Shown here: positions 1-10,189 of the stretch, piece after piece
Layout: each line of letters starts with the position of its first letter
How positions within the stretch are numbered: the stretch's first letter is position 1
From: Mesostigma viride
Lineage: Eukaryota; Streptophyta; Mesostigmatophyceae; Mesostigmatales; Mesostigmataceae
Length of the DNA stretch: 64,000 nucleotides
NCBI GenBank assembly: GCA_009746045.1
Contig: RPFO01000015.1
Coordinates: 2,328,998 to 2,392,997 of the forward strand
Direction: 5' to 3'
The notes under the pieces: generated by a model
Database searches by the model: none
What the model saw: the letters and a program-made list of their open reading frames with translations, nothing else
What the model was told of the DNA's origin: nothing
Program-made: the position numbers and the translations under genes

Positions 1-267
1 CTCTCCTGAAAAATATCCAAATGTCCGTAGGAACCATCATAACGCATGTGCAGTGCCACTTGGCTGTCCCGTAACTCCCGTTCAGGCGCTAGGGCTGCCT
101 ACGGCGCAAAGGCCAAGTTCGTCAGCAAAACTTCAACACTTACTTCCGCACGGATTGCCTCGGCTGCCAACTATATACTATGGCCTCGGCACTGGCGCCG
201 GATTACGGTCGGCGCCGATCAACCGGGACGGATAATTTAATACCACAAATGGCATGTTGCATCCGTG

Positions 268-963
268 CAACACCTTGATCTCAAAGGTATCATAGCTGAG
301 CTTATAGTGATTAGTGAGGTTGAGTACCTTATCAGAGAACTCCTGACGTAGGCCCTCTAGGAACTGAGACCAGGTCAGCTTGTCCTTGACAGCTTGCCTA
401 GCCTTGTCCCTCACACGCTCACTGGAATCCCTATTAGTCGTGGATGTGTGGAATACCTGCACAAGGTTGACAGTGGGATCTACAGAGCAGGGAACTAGCT
501 CCATATCCTCCAACCACTTGTCTAGCTCTTCCTGTCCCACAGGAGGCTTGAGAGGCTTCTGGCCATTCATCACAGCCACAGCACTCATGTGAGCTCTAGT
601 CCCAGGCAAAGCACGAGGGTCACTGCCAATGACAGGAGCTCCTACCGGTGCTAAAGGCCCAGGAGCACTAGCTGCAGGTGGAGTGACACCAGAATCAGGC
701 ACACACGGTCTCTTACCCGGGCCTTGACGTTCAGCATCCTCCTGGCCCACCCCCGTCAGCACCACGCCGTCGGTTGGCCACCCCGCACGCTCCTCCCCTT
801 GTGCCACCTCCTTCCTCTTCCGGATGGATGCCCTCCTGCCATTGGCGCCCTCTGCCGTTGGGATTGCCTGTCCCTCTGGCACGACGCTGGCGGGGCCTCC
901 CGTATCCGCCCTTGCCTCACCATCGCCATCCCCCGCCCCGCTCCCGCGCGTGTTACGAAGCAT
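268..963 (-). pseudogene. Truncated gag of copia-like element
   Basis: This open frame (it continues to 178 as unrelated sequence) aligns with the N-terminal half of the gag at 57684-59030. The shared core runs from a PGTRAHMSAV-like segment through NGQKPL.PP, DKWLEDMELV.CSVDPTVNLVQVF, SSERVR.KAR and LTWSQFLEGLRQEFSD to YDTFEI. After that point the two proteins diverge abruptly. The CCHC knuckle present in the other copy is therefore lost. A structural capsid role is inferred from the intact homologue. The Gly/Ala/Pro-rich N-terminal 90 residues are poorly conserved. Confidence 0.8.
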
Positions 964-1334
964 TATAAAATACTACCGACAACACACGCAGATATGGCTG
1001 CTGGAACCACTCAGGCCGACGCACCTACCCCAGACGAGGCCGCCTCCTGGCCTGCACTCGCCTGCGACTCCTCACGGTCTGGACGCTCCTCAACACCCTC
1101 AGCAACCGGTGTGGCTGCTGCTGCTGCGACAATCTGGAGGTCTGGGTTAAACTCTCCCAGCACGCAGGTTACAGGTCGCCCGTCTTCCTTGCGTTCGACA
1201 GGTGCTGTTCCTCACCTGGATTGCGATGCCTGGCAAGATTGCGTACCCACCGCTTACCGCCTCCAGCAAGCTCGTTCTGCTCGCCTCGGCCGTAACGATC
1301 ATACTCGTGAGTCACCTCACGAGGGACGTGCAGA

Positions 1335-2164
1335 TCAGACTGCTCTCTGCCTCTCCTCGCAGGTCGCTGTAGTGCCGTCGCCCTCGTTTATCTGCTGGGC
1401 CGAGCGCTTTACGGAGCCCTCTGGCTTGTCGGTCCACTCGAAATGGACGTCCTCAGGCGTCTTCTCGACACCCGTGACTATCTCCACCTCCGGACCCCAC
1501 GCGGTGGTGGTTTCCGGCCTTGGTGTGTCAAGCCTGGAGTACACCCCGAAAGGCTGCGTGGTAATAAAGAACCTGTCCGCGTACCCTCTCGACTCTTGCA
1601 AAAGGATTGAAACCAGATTCTCAATGGTTTGAGCAAATACCTCCGCCGTGCTCCACGGATTCACAACCTCGCGAGCTCGGGCGTTCCGGATTATGTCGGC
1701 GTCTGGTACCCCCTCCCCGAGCACCGCTGTAGCCACCCAGTGGTTGAACAGCCTTGTGCTGCCGACGCCATGATCTGGCTAAGCGCCTCCCTGGCTAGGT
1801 CGAGACCGGCTAACGTTATATGGCCGCCCTGATAGGCTACCTCCACGCTGTTAGCAGTTTCAGCTAGCGCGTCACGAATACGCACCAACTCTTCCACCGC
1901 CACCCGCCCTGTCTCACCCGGGGAAATCACGACGCGAGCCCTTTGAACAATCGGGTCCGCCGCCGCTGGCCTGTTGCCTCCCCCACAAACCGCCACCCAC
2001 CCCTCTTCTGCCAAGTGCCTCGCTACGTAGGCCGCTTGCACGAACGTTGGGGCGTTCGCTTGGTTACGGTAGGGGAAAAACGCTTGCGCGTCTCTCTGCT
2101 CGCTCGCCTCACCAGCACTGTGGCTGCTCGACGATGAACCAGACATGAAAGCGCTTGGAAGCAA
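1335..2164 (-). pseudogene. Upstream ORF (ORF1) of copia-like element, frameshifted
   Basis: Two overlapping minus-strand frames (2164-1691 and 1736-1335) together match one continuous protein in the homologous element at 59432-60288. Conserved blocks include FVQAAY.AR.LA..GWVAVCG, VEVAYQGGHIT...LDLAREAL.QI, VNPWSTAEV, LLQESRG.ADR and QPFG. The reading frame changes near 1765, so this copy is broken. I recognise no known domain. It lies between LTR and gag, where copia elements normally have only a leader, so it is an accessory protein of this family. Function unknown. Confidence 0.65.
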
Positions 2165-2199
2165 TAGTACGATTTGCGCAGCAACTCGTCAGCAGAGCT

Positions 2200-2360
2200 T
2201 GTGAGCTCCTGGTCTTGCTGGCTGGAATGACCCTAGGCTGCTGGCTAGCAACCTTTATCCTCACACCAGGCCTACGACCCTCGATAGGCTCGCCACTCGT
2301 CGTGACGACCAAGGTTCGTGTGTGAAGACGCTCGTTGCCTCGTTGAGCCTCGAGCTATAT
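2200..2360 (-). repeat. LTR of the relic copia-like element, first part
   Basis: The sequence begins TGTGAGCTCCTGGTC like the LTRs at 52486, 60317 and 61806 and follows them up to the motif AGCTATAT. The remainder continues at 6119 after the inserted DNA element. It abuts ORF1 of the relic, as a 5' LTR should. Confidence 0.8.
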
Positions 2361-2605
2361 TGTCTCAGTGTCCAGAGGCCTCAATTGAGGCCTTTTGGCT
2401 CAATTGAGGCCTTTTTTACCAAGATCTCACATAATACGGTATTTTGGCGGGAAGGACCGGTCCTATGGGTCGTCCGGCCCCAGTGGCGCGAATCTGGTAC
2501 ATGTGCTGAGCGTCCTGACCCGTTGGGGTCGACAGGGGTCGACGGTTACTGAAAAATACGTGAGGTGGAAAAGTACCTATTTTGGCCACTTTCGTGCAAC
2601 GAGAC

Positions 2606-3017
2606 TCGGATTTCTTTGAAAAGAGTTTCTCGAAGTGAGGCGGGGAATAAGGCCGCTCACGGGAGCCGCCTGGATGGTCGGCTGAACCGGGCGGGTTTGG
2701 CAGATGTAACCGGATTTGGTTAATGGCTGGCGACCTGGAATTGTTAGTAGGGGCAGTGGCCCTATTGTGCTACAATCTCGAAACAATCTTATGCTTAAAG
2801 TTTGACAGGGCCGGGTTTGTTGAACCGGTTTGTTGAATGATAATTAGAACCTTTCGGAAAGGGTATTTGATTGGTTGTTGTTTTTGTGGTACGGTAGGTG
2901 TCGCTACATTCTCAGGTTGGCGTGTTAAGTTAAGCTCGGTTGCTGATGTCAGCCCCGTGCTAGGGCAGTTTGACTACTTTGGCGGCGTAGTGACATTGTT
3001 GTGGTCTTTTTTCTTGT
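2606..3017 (+). repeat. Y1 split direct repeat A1
   Basis: A 412-base repeat, nearly identical to 4027-4438. It starts TCGGATTTCTTTGAAAAGAG, alignable with the A starts of Y2 (TCGGGGTTCTTTGAACGGAG) and Y3 (TCGTGGTTCTCTGAACATAG). Confidence 0.9.
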
Positions 3018-3900
3018 AAACGTTGGCTGAGCGCCGACGGCTGAGGCTATGGCGGTACAAGAAGTGCCTCACCAGCCTTGCGCTCAGCATGGGTGCGGGG
3101 CTAAAATTTGTTAACCAAATTTCCGGCATCCATGATCCCTGGCTGCTTAAGGCGGTTGGGGTTCATGGCTGCCACTGGCCCGGAATTAATGTCCGGGTGA
3201 TCGGGGTTTAAATGCGAAGCGGGGGCTGATGCATTATTTAATGGCTGGTTTGTTTGAAAGAAACGGCCAGCTGGCCGGGTTGGGCAAGGGCTAGCTTGCT
3301 TGATGGTTCCGTACCTGGGGATGCTTGCGCCTCGGGTTGGGCTGTCGGCAGGCTGGCCTGCCTTTGAGTTGTCTCGTACCTGGAAATGCTTGCATTCCGG
3401 GTTGGGCTTGGCTTGAGGGCCGCCGCGGCTCGGGGGGGTAAAAAATTTAAGTCACCGTTGTGGGACACGGAGCCTCGGCGCAGGAGGCAAGGGCTGAAAA
3501 CCAACTTGATTTCGTATTCAGTGGTATTTCCACTTTTTTGTACGGAAGGAGTGTTTATGTGCTCGGCACTAGGTTGGTTGCTCTTCAAAAAAGTTGTAAA
3601 CTGGGCGTCGGCTGGAATCAGCGGTGCCAGTCAGCAGCTTTTGCTTTGACTTTGTGTTCCGCGACAGCACCCCTTAGCGGACCAGAGAAGAGGTCGGCAA
3701 CGAGGTCAGCGGGGGCCCCCGAGTGGGGTCAAAAATGCGAGCTGTGTCGATCGACAGTGCATGAGTTTTTGTGCATTCACAGTCGCTGGGAATTAAATCT
3801 GTTTTCTGGCAACGGAGAGCGCCCATCGCGACAGGACAGCTTTTGACGGGAAAGGAAATGGTGCTTCTTTAGCGGACCGGAGGGCCAGGAAGGGGAGGTT
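3018..3900. other. Y1 internal region, non-coding
   Basis: About 880 bases without a convincing ORF. A motif close to CGTACCTGGGGATGCTTGC followed by CGGGTTGG occurs twice (near 3310 and 3370) and again in the Y2 internal region (near 8645). A GGGGCCCCGAG-GGGGTCA-like block near 3712 also recurs in Y2 (near 9018). These islands suggest conserved RNA or packaging signals rather than protein. Confidence 0.6.
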
Positions 3901-4438
3901 GGGTAATCGCGAGCCATGCCTAAGGAGTTCTTAATAGCGGTTCTGTAACCGCTACCTGTCTGTATGCATCTACTTATTGTTTTAACAAAGATGCTGGTGA
4001 CTATGGTGAGCAAACGGGTGTATGAATCGGATTTCTTTGAAAAGAGTTTCTCGAAGTGAGGCGGGGAATAAGGCCGCTCACGGGAGCCGCCTGGATGGTC
4101 GGCTGAACCGGGCGGGTTTGGCAGATGTAACCGGATTTGGCTAATGGCTGGCGACCTGGAATTGTTAGTAGGGGCAGTGGCCCTATTGTGCTACAATCTC
4201 GAAACAATCTTATGCTTAAAGTTTGACAGGGCCGGGTTTGTTGAACCGGTTTGTTGAATGATAATTAGAACCTTTCGGAAAGGGTATTTGATTGGTTGTT
4301 GTTTTTGTGGTACGGTAGGTGTCGCTACATTCTCAGGTTGGCGTGTTAAGTTAAGCTCGGTTGCTGATGTCAGCCCCGTGCTAGGGCAGTTTGACTACTT
4401 TGGCGGCGTAGTGACATTGTTGTGGTCTTTTTTCTTGT
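3901..4438 (+). repeat. Y1 B1-A2 junction
   Basis: B1 (3901-4026) and A2 (4027-4438) are joined without a spacer at TGAA|TCGG. In split-direct-repeat elements this inner junction brings together the two outer ends and is expected to resemble the junction of a circular intermediate. Confidence 0.85.
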
Positions 4439-4453
4439 CCCACCCACCCACCC
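4439..4453 (-). other. Four-run G tract at Y1 A2-B2 junction
   Basis: The plus strand reads CCCACCCACCCACCC, so the minus strand has four G3 runs separated by single T, a canonical intramolecular G-quadruplex pattern. It lies exactly between A2 and B2. The same position is C-rich in Y2 and Y3. Confidence 0.85.
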
Positions 4454-4475
4454 TCTTTGGTGGCCTGGTCTGCGC

Positions 4476-4601
4476 GGGTAATCGCGAGCCATGCCTAAGG
4501 AGTTCTTAATAGCGGTTCTGTAACCGCTACCTGTCTGTATGCATCTACTTATTGTTTTAACAAAGATGCTGGTGACTATGGTGAGCAAACGGGTGTATGA
4601 A
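4476..4601 (+). repeat. Y1 split direct repeat B2
   Basis: A 126-base copy of B1 (3901-4026). It contains TTATTGTTTTAACAAAGATG, alignable with Y2 and with a TTTTAATAAAGAG segment of Y3 that includes an AATAAA polyadenylation-like signal. Confidence 0.9.
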
Positions 4602-6081
4602 GAGGAATTTTCACGAATGCACGACCATGGCGGCCTCGAGTAAAATGGACCGTATGGCCACGTTCGTGCATCATTTCGAGCAGTATGGAGCGCGTTGGGC
4701 AGATAAATTATCCTTGAAGCTAGCCCAACCGCTAAATGTGTCAAAAGTCGATTTATAAATTCGTGGGGTCGTTATTTGTGTGCTGAATGCCAGGTTAGTG
4801 AAGTTCAGATGGGGCGTAGATGGCGTTGATAGTGCGCCTGCCAGCAGGACGATGCTTCGATATGTTGGGAAGGAGACTAGCGGAACGGTGGGGGGGGATG
4901 TTGGGGCAGCCGTGACTAAAGGGGCACTGGCTATTTTCGAGCCTTTTGTCGTGAAGCCATAGGTAGAGGAAGGGGTGTTTTTAGGTAGGAAAAACTGGAT
5001 TGCGGACAATAAACGCGCGCGCGCCCCCAGATATGGGAGCGCAATTATGCGAACAGCGCTGGTGAGGCCGCTGCAGCCGCTTTCATACGTCAATGGACGA
5101 CGCATGGAGCGTCTGTCCGGCCAGATTAGCGGGCTGCATCGCTTCCGGACAACTTGAAAACGCCGAGCTTGAACAGCTTTTCTGATGCAGCCACGTTCAG
5201 CGCCAACGCATATGCGTGCTTAGTGATCCCGGGTGTGAGGGGGTGTGAAAGGTAAGTGCGTCCTGGTGGTAGAAAGGGAATGGCATCGATTTGCTTGTGA
5301 TATCGCCAGTTTTTAGCTGCCTATCGGTGCCTAGTGCCGAGGTGACGTAACGCAGGCTATATTACTTCGTGCAGTGCTCTGCGGCTGGCCCCCACCGTGT
5401 AGACGTGTTTGCTTTCCATAAGAAGCATGGCAGTTCCTGCCATGCTGGCCATGTCTCAGGCAACCCTTGCAAAGCTTAAAATCAAGCTAGAGGTCTAGAA
5501 GACTGTGCAAATGGTGTCCAGTTATGCTTGTATATCTTGCCATGTGCTGTTCATCTGCTGACGCGGCAGCAAACCCCTGTCAGAATATACCGTAACAACG
5601 TATATGTGAGTGAAGCTAAGCGCTTGGAAGGTCACTCCTATCATTATAATGCATGATCCTTGTCCGTGTTTGTAATAGAGGCTTTGGATTCCTCATGGTT
5701 ACGTGCAATACCCATGGCAGGCTGTTGCTGCCTGCAGTGCTGCGCGACAGCCCCGGCCGTGCAATTGTGTATGAGGCGTCCCTTGGGGAGCATGCCATGT
5801 CATGCCATGCTTACCGTGTTGTGGGGAAACCTCGTAAGGTCCAAAAGACACCTAAGAGGCAGAGGGAACTGAGTACTAGCGCCTTTTTTCTGCTTGCATC
5901 TATGGTCATGCTGTGTTTATGGTGCCACCGCAGCGACACCCTGTTTTGTTAAATCATAATTAAATAGGTATTGGGGCTATATGACTGATGCTGGCAACCC
6001 CAAAACAATCATAATAATGCATGGCCTATGCTCATATTTGGAAAAAAGTTGTTTGGCTGCATGCAACACCCAATATAAAAA
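4602..6081. other. Right arm of the TIR element, no gene seen
   Basis: About 1.5 kb with only short open frames that lack recognisable motifs, a short (GC)n run near 5013, and A/T-rich stretches near 5950-6060. I see no transposase, no tRNA-like element and no repeat shared with the rest of the window apart from the terminal palindrome. Confidence 0.6.
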
Positions 6082-6118
6082 AGGCCTCAATTGAGGCCTT
6101 TTTCTGGACATTGGGACA

Positions 6119-6590
6119 ATATGCAACCTCGTTCCATCCTTGTTCCTCGGTCGCGATCATGAGCAACGCTGTGCAACGCTACTTTGCCAGAGCCTCGTAT
6201 CGCTGCCCTGCATCCTTGTTGCAGGCAGCATACAGGAATCTCTGGCTATCCTGTGTCTAGGACAGCACAGGACCTGCCACAGTCCTGCATGGACTTACAT
6301 CCTTGCAGACCTGCTGGCTGGCTACTGGCTTCTACTAGCCACAGGACCGTTGCGTCCTCAGTACACTGTGTCCCAGTCACGTGAGGGTTCAGGCTAAGCC
6401 TGTGCAGGCACGGCCTGCCACGTGTCCTGTCCACTATGCCCTGAGAGTGCACCGCCCTCGCCCGCCGGTCGGCAGTACTTCGGGACCTGATATCTCTCTA
6501 GTCCCTCGTCTGTTCTAGGCGGTTGACACGGCGTTGGAAAGGTCTCCTCAACCTGCATCCATCTAGCACATTGGTGCCCCAATATGCTAA
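6119..6590 (-). repeat. LTR of the relic copia-like element, second part
   Basis: After the inserted TIR element the LTR resumes at ATATGC. It contains blocks shared with 52486-53107 and 60317-60937: GGCTAAGCCTGTGCAGGCAC, GGCCTGCCACGTGTCCTGTC, GACACGGCGTTGGAAAGGTC and a final CCCAATATGCTAAC. It is more diverged than those copies from one another. Confidence 0.8.
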
Positions 6591-7965
6591 CTTTTCTAGC
6601 CAGGCGTCTTCAGCTAGATGTGTACTACGTCCCGTACCTAAACATCACTACATTCTGACAAGTACACAGGGACTAATTATTGACCAAAGTACAGGGGTAC
6701 CCTTTTCAATGGGATGAAAACGTGAATTCATGTAAGATATTGACATCCGTGCAGATTTGCGGCCATGGCGGTGCAGAAAACTGAATGGCGCAGGAGCGTC
6801 GATGCATGGATTCGTTCCAAAATTTGTAGGCACACTTTATACGTCATGAAGATGCTATAGACCTAGTTGCGCAACCTCTAACGAGGCGCGCAATCATCTC
6901 CGGCTGGTTTTTATTGCGTCAACTCGCGTTCACTACCACGGGGATGCCGATGAAGCTAGCACTTGGTATTTGCCGTTTTATCATTGAATATTTCGCAACG
7001 ATTAAATTTATTATGATGATGTATATCGCGTAGTTCATCAGCGCTGTGGGCCAGGGAAGCCTCGGGGCATCGTTTCTGTCATGAGCTTGCTACCTGTCAG
7101 ACAGCCTTTTTTGCGGTAGTTGGACCTGGCGCAGTTTGCAGTCCCTGCCGCTGCCGTGAAGGAGGTAAAGTGGTTTTATCGTTCGGTAAGTAATCCCAGA
7201 CTTATTATTAAGGTTTCATGGTGTTAAAGTTCCCTCCTTACTACTTTTATGTAATGGTTTGTGGTGGTGGCTGCGTGCAACCATTTCGCCCAGTTTATCA
7301 TCCGTTTTGTTCATGGTTAGCTGCGTCTTCATCCTATATACTAGAGTAACGATCAATGTAATGCTTAAATATGTTGTGCATGGTATTGTGATGGGTTTTC
7401 TTGCCTACATTCTTTGGAAAGATGGTATCTTGGCCAGGTTTTGGTTAGCTCTTTGGTTTTGTTAGTAGAGGACACCCCATAGCCAGTTAGCAGCTAGTAT
7501 GATAAAGCCCAGCATACAGGGAGCACTAGCTAGCATTGTCATTGAGCTAGGCTTACTTGTACTTGTTTATTACAGCATCAGCACAAGAAAAAAGTGAGCA
7601 TCGTGTTTGGCTTGTGTGGTTTCAAGGGTGTGCCCTTACCATGCTATGATACGTACAAATGTGACTGTGCATAGGCGTGGTTACCTATCTTTATATGCTA
7701 TGATGGATGTTCTGCAGCCTGGACAGGATGTAATTAGCATGTTTGATCATCCATGATGTTTTTTGTTGCTAGGGGATAAGAATTTAGCTTTGTAATGCTA
7801 GCAAGCGTCACCAGCCAAACTGTCCGCTATTTGTAGCGGGCAGTTATTTTTAGAGCTTGCAGCTGGGTCCCTGGGACACCCCATGATGTCAGTGTTCAGA
7901 GGCCCTTACTGGCTTCCCATTCAACTGCCTTGGCAAGACCAGGACCAACAAACGTGATTTGACAT
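6591..7965. other. No gene recognised
   Basis: About 1.4 kb with only short ORFs of ordinary random type, A/T-rich patches and no terminal repeats that I can pair. It separates the copia relic from Y2 and may be host intergenic DNA or an eroded element. Confidence 0.5.
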
Positions 7966-9929
7966 TCGGGGTTCTTTGAACGGAGTTTCTTCTATACGTG
8001 AATGCGGGAACAAGAGGCCGCTGGATGAGCGGCTTATAGGTCGTAGTGTTTACTCGTAGCTGTTTGGCTAGAGCTTTTGTGATTAGTAGATGCAATATAG
8101 TGCATGGTTGAAAAATGAATTAAATAAAATGTGCGTTCCGCGCTTGGGTTGATTATACCCGGGCGGAACGGGGCGTGAGGTGCAGTGCCCCTGAAAAGAA
8201 CAACCTACGCATTATTTAATACTAGCCGTGCAGATTCGGGATATTCTACCCCCGGTCTGTACGGTTAGCGTCTTACTAGCATCCACTAAACATAAGGGTT
8301 TAATGACGTCAGTTAGCTAGGGATAAGGGAGGTTTTGCGACTAAAAGCCGCTCTGGCTGGTTTTGTCGGCCTCGTTCTTTGCTCGTTGTCGTTGCGGCGG
8401 CAGCCACAGCTATGGGTGCTGCGGAGCAAAATCCCAAAAGCACTGGTTGCACTGGCCACTTGGCCAGTGGTGAGACTTCCAGTTGTTAACCGGCCAGGCG
8501 TAGTTCCTCGCCCGGTTAACTAAAAGAAAAGAAAATGATTACCTCCGGTCCGCACCTTTTCCCCAGCTTGGGGTCTTTGGTGGGCCGGATGCCGTGACAG
8601 GTGCTCAACTGTCGCTTGGTCGGCCCAGTGCGCGAGCTGGTGCTCCGTACCTGGGGATGCTTGCACCCCGGGTTGGAGCCGGATGGCTGGCACTGGCGAC
8701 CCGTGTCTCGGTCCGCGGCCTGCGGCTTTTTCTTCGGAAATTGCTGCTGGCCAGCAAACTTTGCAATTGCCTTCCGCCGAGGGGGGGGTGGTTGGGGCTG
8801 GGGACGGCGATGGGAAAAGCGCCTAAGCTAGAAATTTTTTCCCCACGCATAGAAACCTCGGGGGGGAATGCGGTCTTGGCTGAACGGACTCTCGTTCAGC
8901 CAGGTGCCTGGGGCTGTGGCCTCGGGCATCCGGGCTGGCGGGGCCTGGGCTAGGTCCACGTTTTTTCTCGAAGCACCCCGGGTCTATGGGGAGACGGCCA
9001 TAGCGGTACCGACTCGGGGCCCCGAGAGGGGTCATGATAGGCTGGTCGTGCGCAATCGCAGTGCAAATGCGCTGGGCCTTTTTGGGCCTGGCCATGCATC
9101 CACAGCCGCCGGGCACACGCCTCCCGATGTGGGGGGGCTCCCGTTTTGCGGCAGGGCGGTCACTTGTGACAACGAGCAAGGTGGAGTGCGGCTTCAAGGG
9201 AAAGCCAGGGCGGGGGTGATTGGGCAACGTACTTCATGAAGGGCCTTGAACGGCGTGCCTCCGGGCATGTCAATTAGTGTCACATGTATGCTTCCACTTA
9301 TTGTTTTAATGAAGATGCTGGTTTTTGTGGGAGCTACGTGGGACATGAATCGGGGTTCTTTGAACGGAGTTTCTTCTATACGTGAATGCGGGAACAAGAG
9401 GCCGCTGGATGAGCGGCTTATAGGTCGTAGTGTTTACTCGTAGCTGTTTGGCTAGAGCTTTTGTGATTAGTAGATGCAATATAGTGCATGGTTGAAAAAT
9501 GAATTAAATAAAATGTGCGTTCCGCGCTTGGGTTGATTATACCCGGGCGGAACGGGGCGTGAGGTGCAGTGCCCCTGAAAAGAACAACCTACGCATTATT
9601 TAATACTAGCCGTGCAGATTCGGGATATTCTACCCCCGGTCTGTACGGTTAGCGTCTTACTAGCATCCACTAAACATAAGGGTTTAATGACGTCAGTTAG
9701 CTAGGGATAAGGGAGGTTTTGCGACTAAAAGCCGCTCTGGCTGGTTTTGTCGGCCTCTTTCTTTGCTCCCCACCCACCCACCCTTGTCTTGGTTGCCTCT
9801 AGGGCAACGTACTTCATGAAGGGCCTTGAACGGCGTGCCTCCGGGCATGTCAATTAGTGTCACATGTATGCTTCCACTTATTGTTTTAATGAAGATGCTG
9901 GTTTTTGTGGGAGCTACGTGGGACATGAA
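7966..9929 (+). mobile_element. Y2: second non-autonomous split-direct-repeat element
   Basis: The architecture is the same as Y1: A1 (7966-8383), internal (8384-9221), B1 (9222-9349), A2 (9350-9767), C-rich spacer (9768-9801) and B2 (9802-9929). Internally the repeats are almost identical, but Y2 is strongly diverged from Y1, so it is a separate lineage that kept the organisation. The end of A reads GTCGGCCTCTTTCTTTGCTC and matches Y3 (GTCGGCCTCTTTTCTTTT) closely. The internal region shares the TACCTGGGGATGCTTGC motif with Y1. No coding capacity is evident. Confidence 0.85.
9350..9929 (+). repeat. Y2 A2-spacer-B2 copy
   Basis: A2 (9350-9767) repeats 7966-8383 and B2 (9802-9929) repeats 9222-9349. 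The spacer begins CCCACCCACCCACCC (9769-9783), giving a four-run G tract on the minus strand, as in Y1. Confidence 0.9.
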
Positions 9930-9969
9930 CCAATATTGCATTATATGTGTCTCTTGTCTAGCACCCTGC

Positions 9970-9990
9970 GCACCCCCTGCCAGGGGGTGC
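9970..9990. other. Short perfect hairpin
   Basis: Ten-base arms GCACCCCCTG and CAGGGGGTGC are separated by one base, within 9930-10189, which otherwise holds no gene. It could be the centre of a small inverted-repeat element (CAATATTGCA and TTGCAATATG lie further out), but no clear ends are visible. Confidence 0.45.
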
Positions 9991-10189
9991 TATATTTAGC
10001 ACCCATAGGACATTGCAATATGACCAATGACATGACCCCCAAGGAGGTCCATATATGTGTGTGCTTTGGTCCTAGTATGGACCATGAAATAATTATTAGG
10101 TTGGTTTGTGGGCATTATGATGCCAAGTGCTAACTGACTGATATATATAGCAGTGAGTTGGATACCATTTAAGGGTTAATTAATAAAAG

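Larger units (their letters stand above)
2606..4601 (+). mobile_element. Y1: non-autonomous split-direct-repeat (tyrosine recombinase type) element
   Basis: The order is A1 (2606-3017), internal (3018-3900), B1 (3901-4026), A2 (4027-4438), a short C-rich spacer (4439-4475) and B2 (4476-4601). The A copies and the B copies are each almost identical. This is the A-internal-B-A-B layout of PAT/Kangaroo-type tyrosine-recombinase retroelements. Its ends (TCGG start, TGAA end) and the A-spacer-B junction match those of Y3 (45691-51188), which does encode RT and recombinase. No ORF of its own is credible, so it should be mobilised in trans. No target duplication is visible, as expected for recombinase integration. 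Confidence 0.85.
2361..6118. mobile_element. 3.76-kb TIR DNA element inserted in an LTR
   Basis: The ends form a 16-bp terminal inverted repeat with two mismatches (TGTCTCAGTGTCCAGA at the left; the right end complements to TGTCCCAATGTCCAGA). Each end is followed inward by the perfect palindrome AGGCCTCAATTGAGGCCT (2376-2393 and 6082-6099). ATAT flanks both sides (2357-2360 and 6119-6122). Intact copies of the host LTR read AGCTATATGC at this point, so removing the element plus one ATAT restores the empty site. The duplication can also be read as TA, because the ends are ambiguous by two bases. I find no transposase, so it is non-autonomous. It carries Y1 (2606-4601). Confidence 0.8.
268..6590 (-). 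mobile_element. Degraded copia-like element, 5' part only
   Basis: Reading the minus strand, this relic contains an LTR (2200-2360 continued at 6119-6590), an upstream ORF (2164-1335) and the first part of gag (963 to about 268). All three match, in the same order, the better preserved element at 52486-60937. The zinc knuckle of gag and all of pol are missing; similarity stops near 268 and the first 267 bases hold nothing I recognise. The LTR is interrupted by a separate DNA element (2361-6118). Removing that element gives an LTR of about 630 bases, the same length as the intact copies. Confidence 0.8.

Noticed and set aside
3777-4013. Minus-strand ORFs in Y1 and Y2 B repeats containing SIFVKTIS/SIFIKTIS, recalling the ubiquitin start.
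   Set aside because: The same DNA in Y3 aligns as a non-coding B repeat with a polyadenylation-like signal, and the ORF does not continue as a ubiquitin fold. The likeness is coincidental.
2606-4601. Reading Y1 as a retrozyme or Penelope-like element with a hammerhead ribozyme.
   Set aside because: I looked for the hammerhead core (CUGANGA with GAAA) in both strands of the A and B repeats by eye and found none; split repeats shared with Y3 explain the structure.
2606-4601. Reading the repeated A blocks of Y1 and Y2 as LTRs of a small LTR retrotransposon.
   Set aside because: The outer ends are A at one side and B at the other, and the second A is followed by B; LTRs would give the same sequence at both ends.
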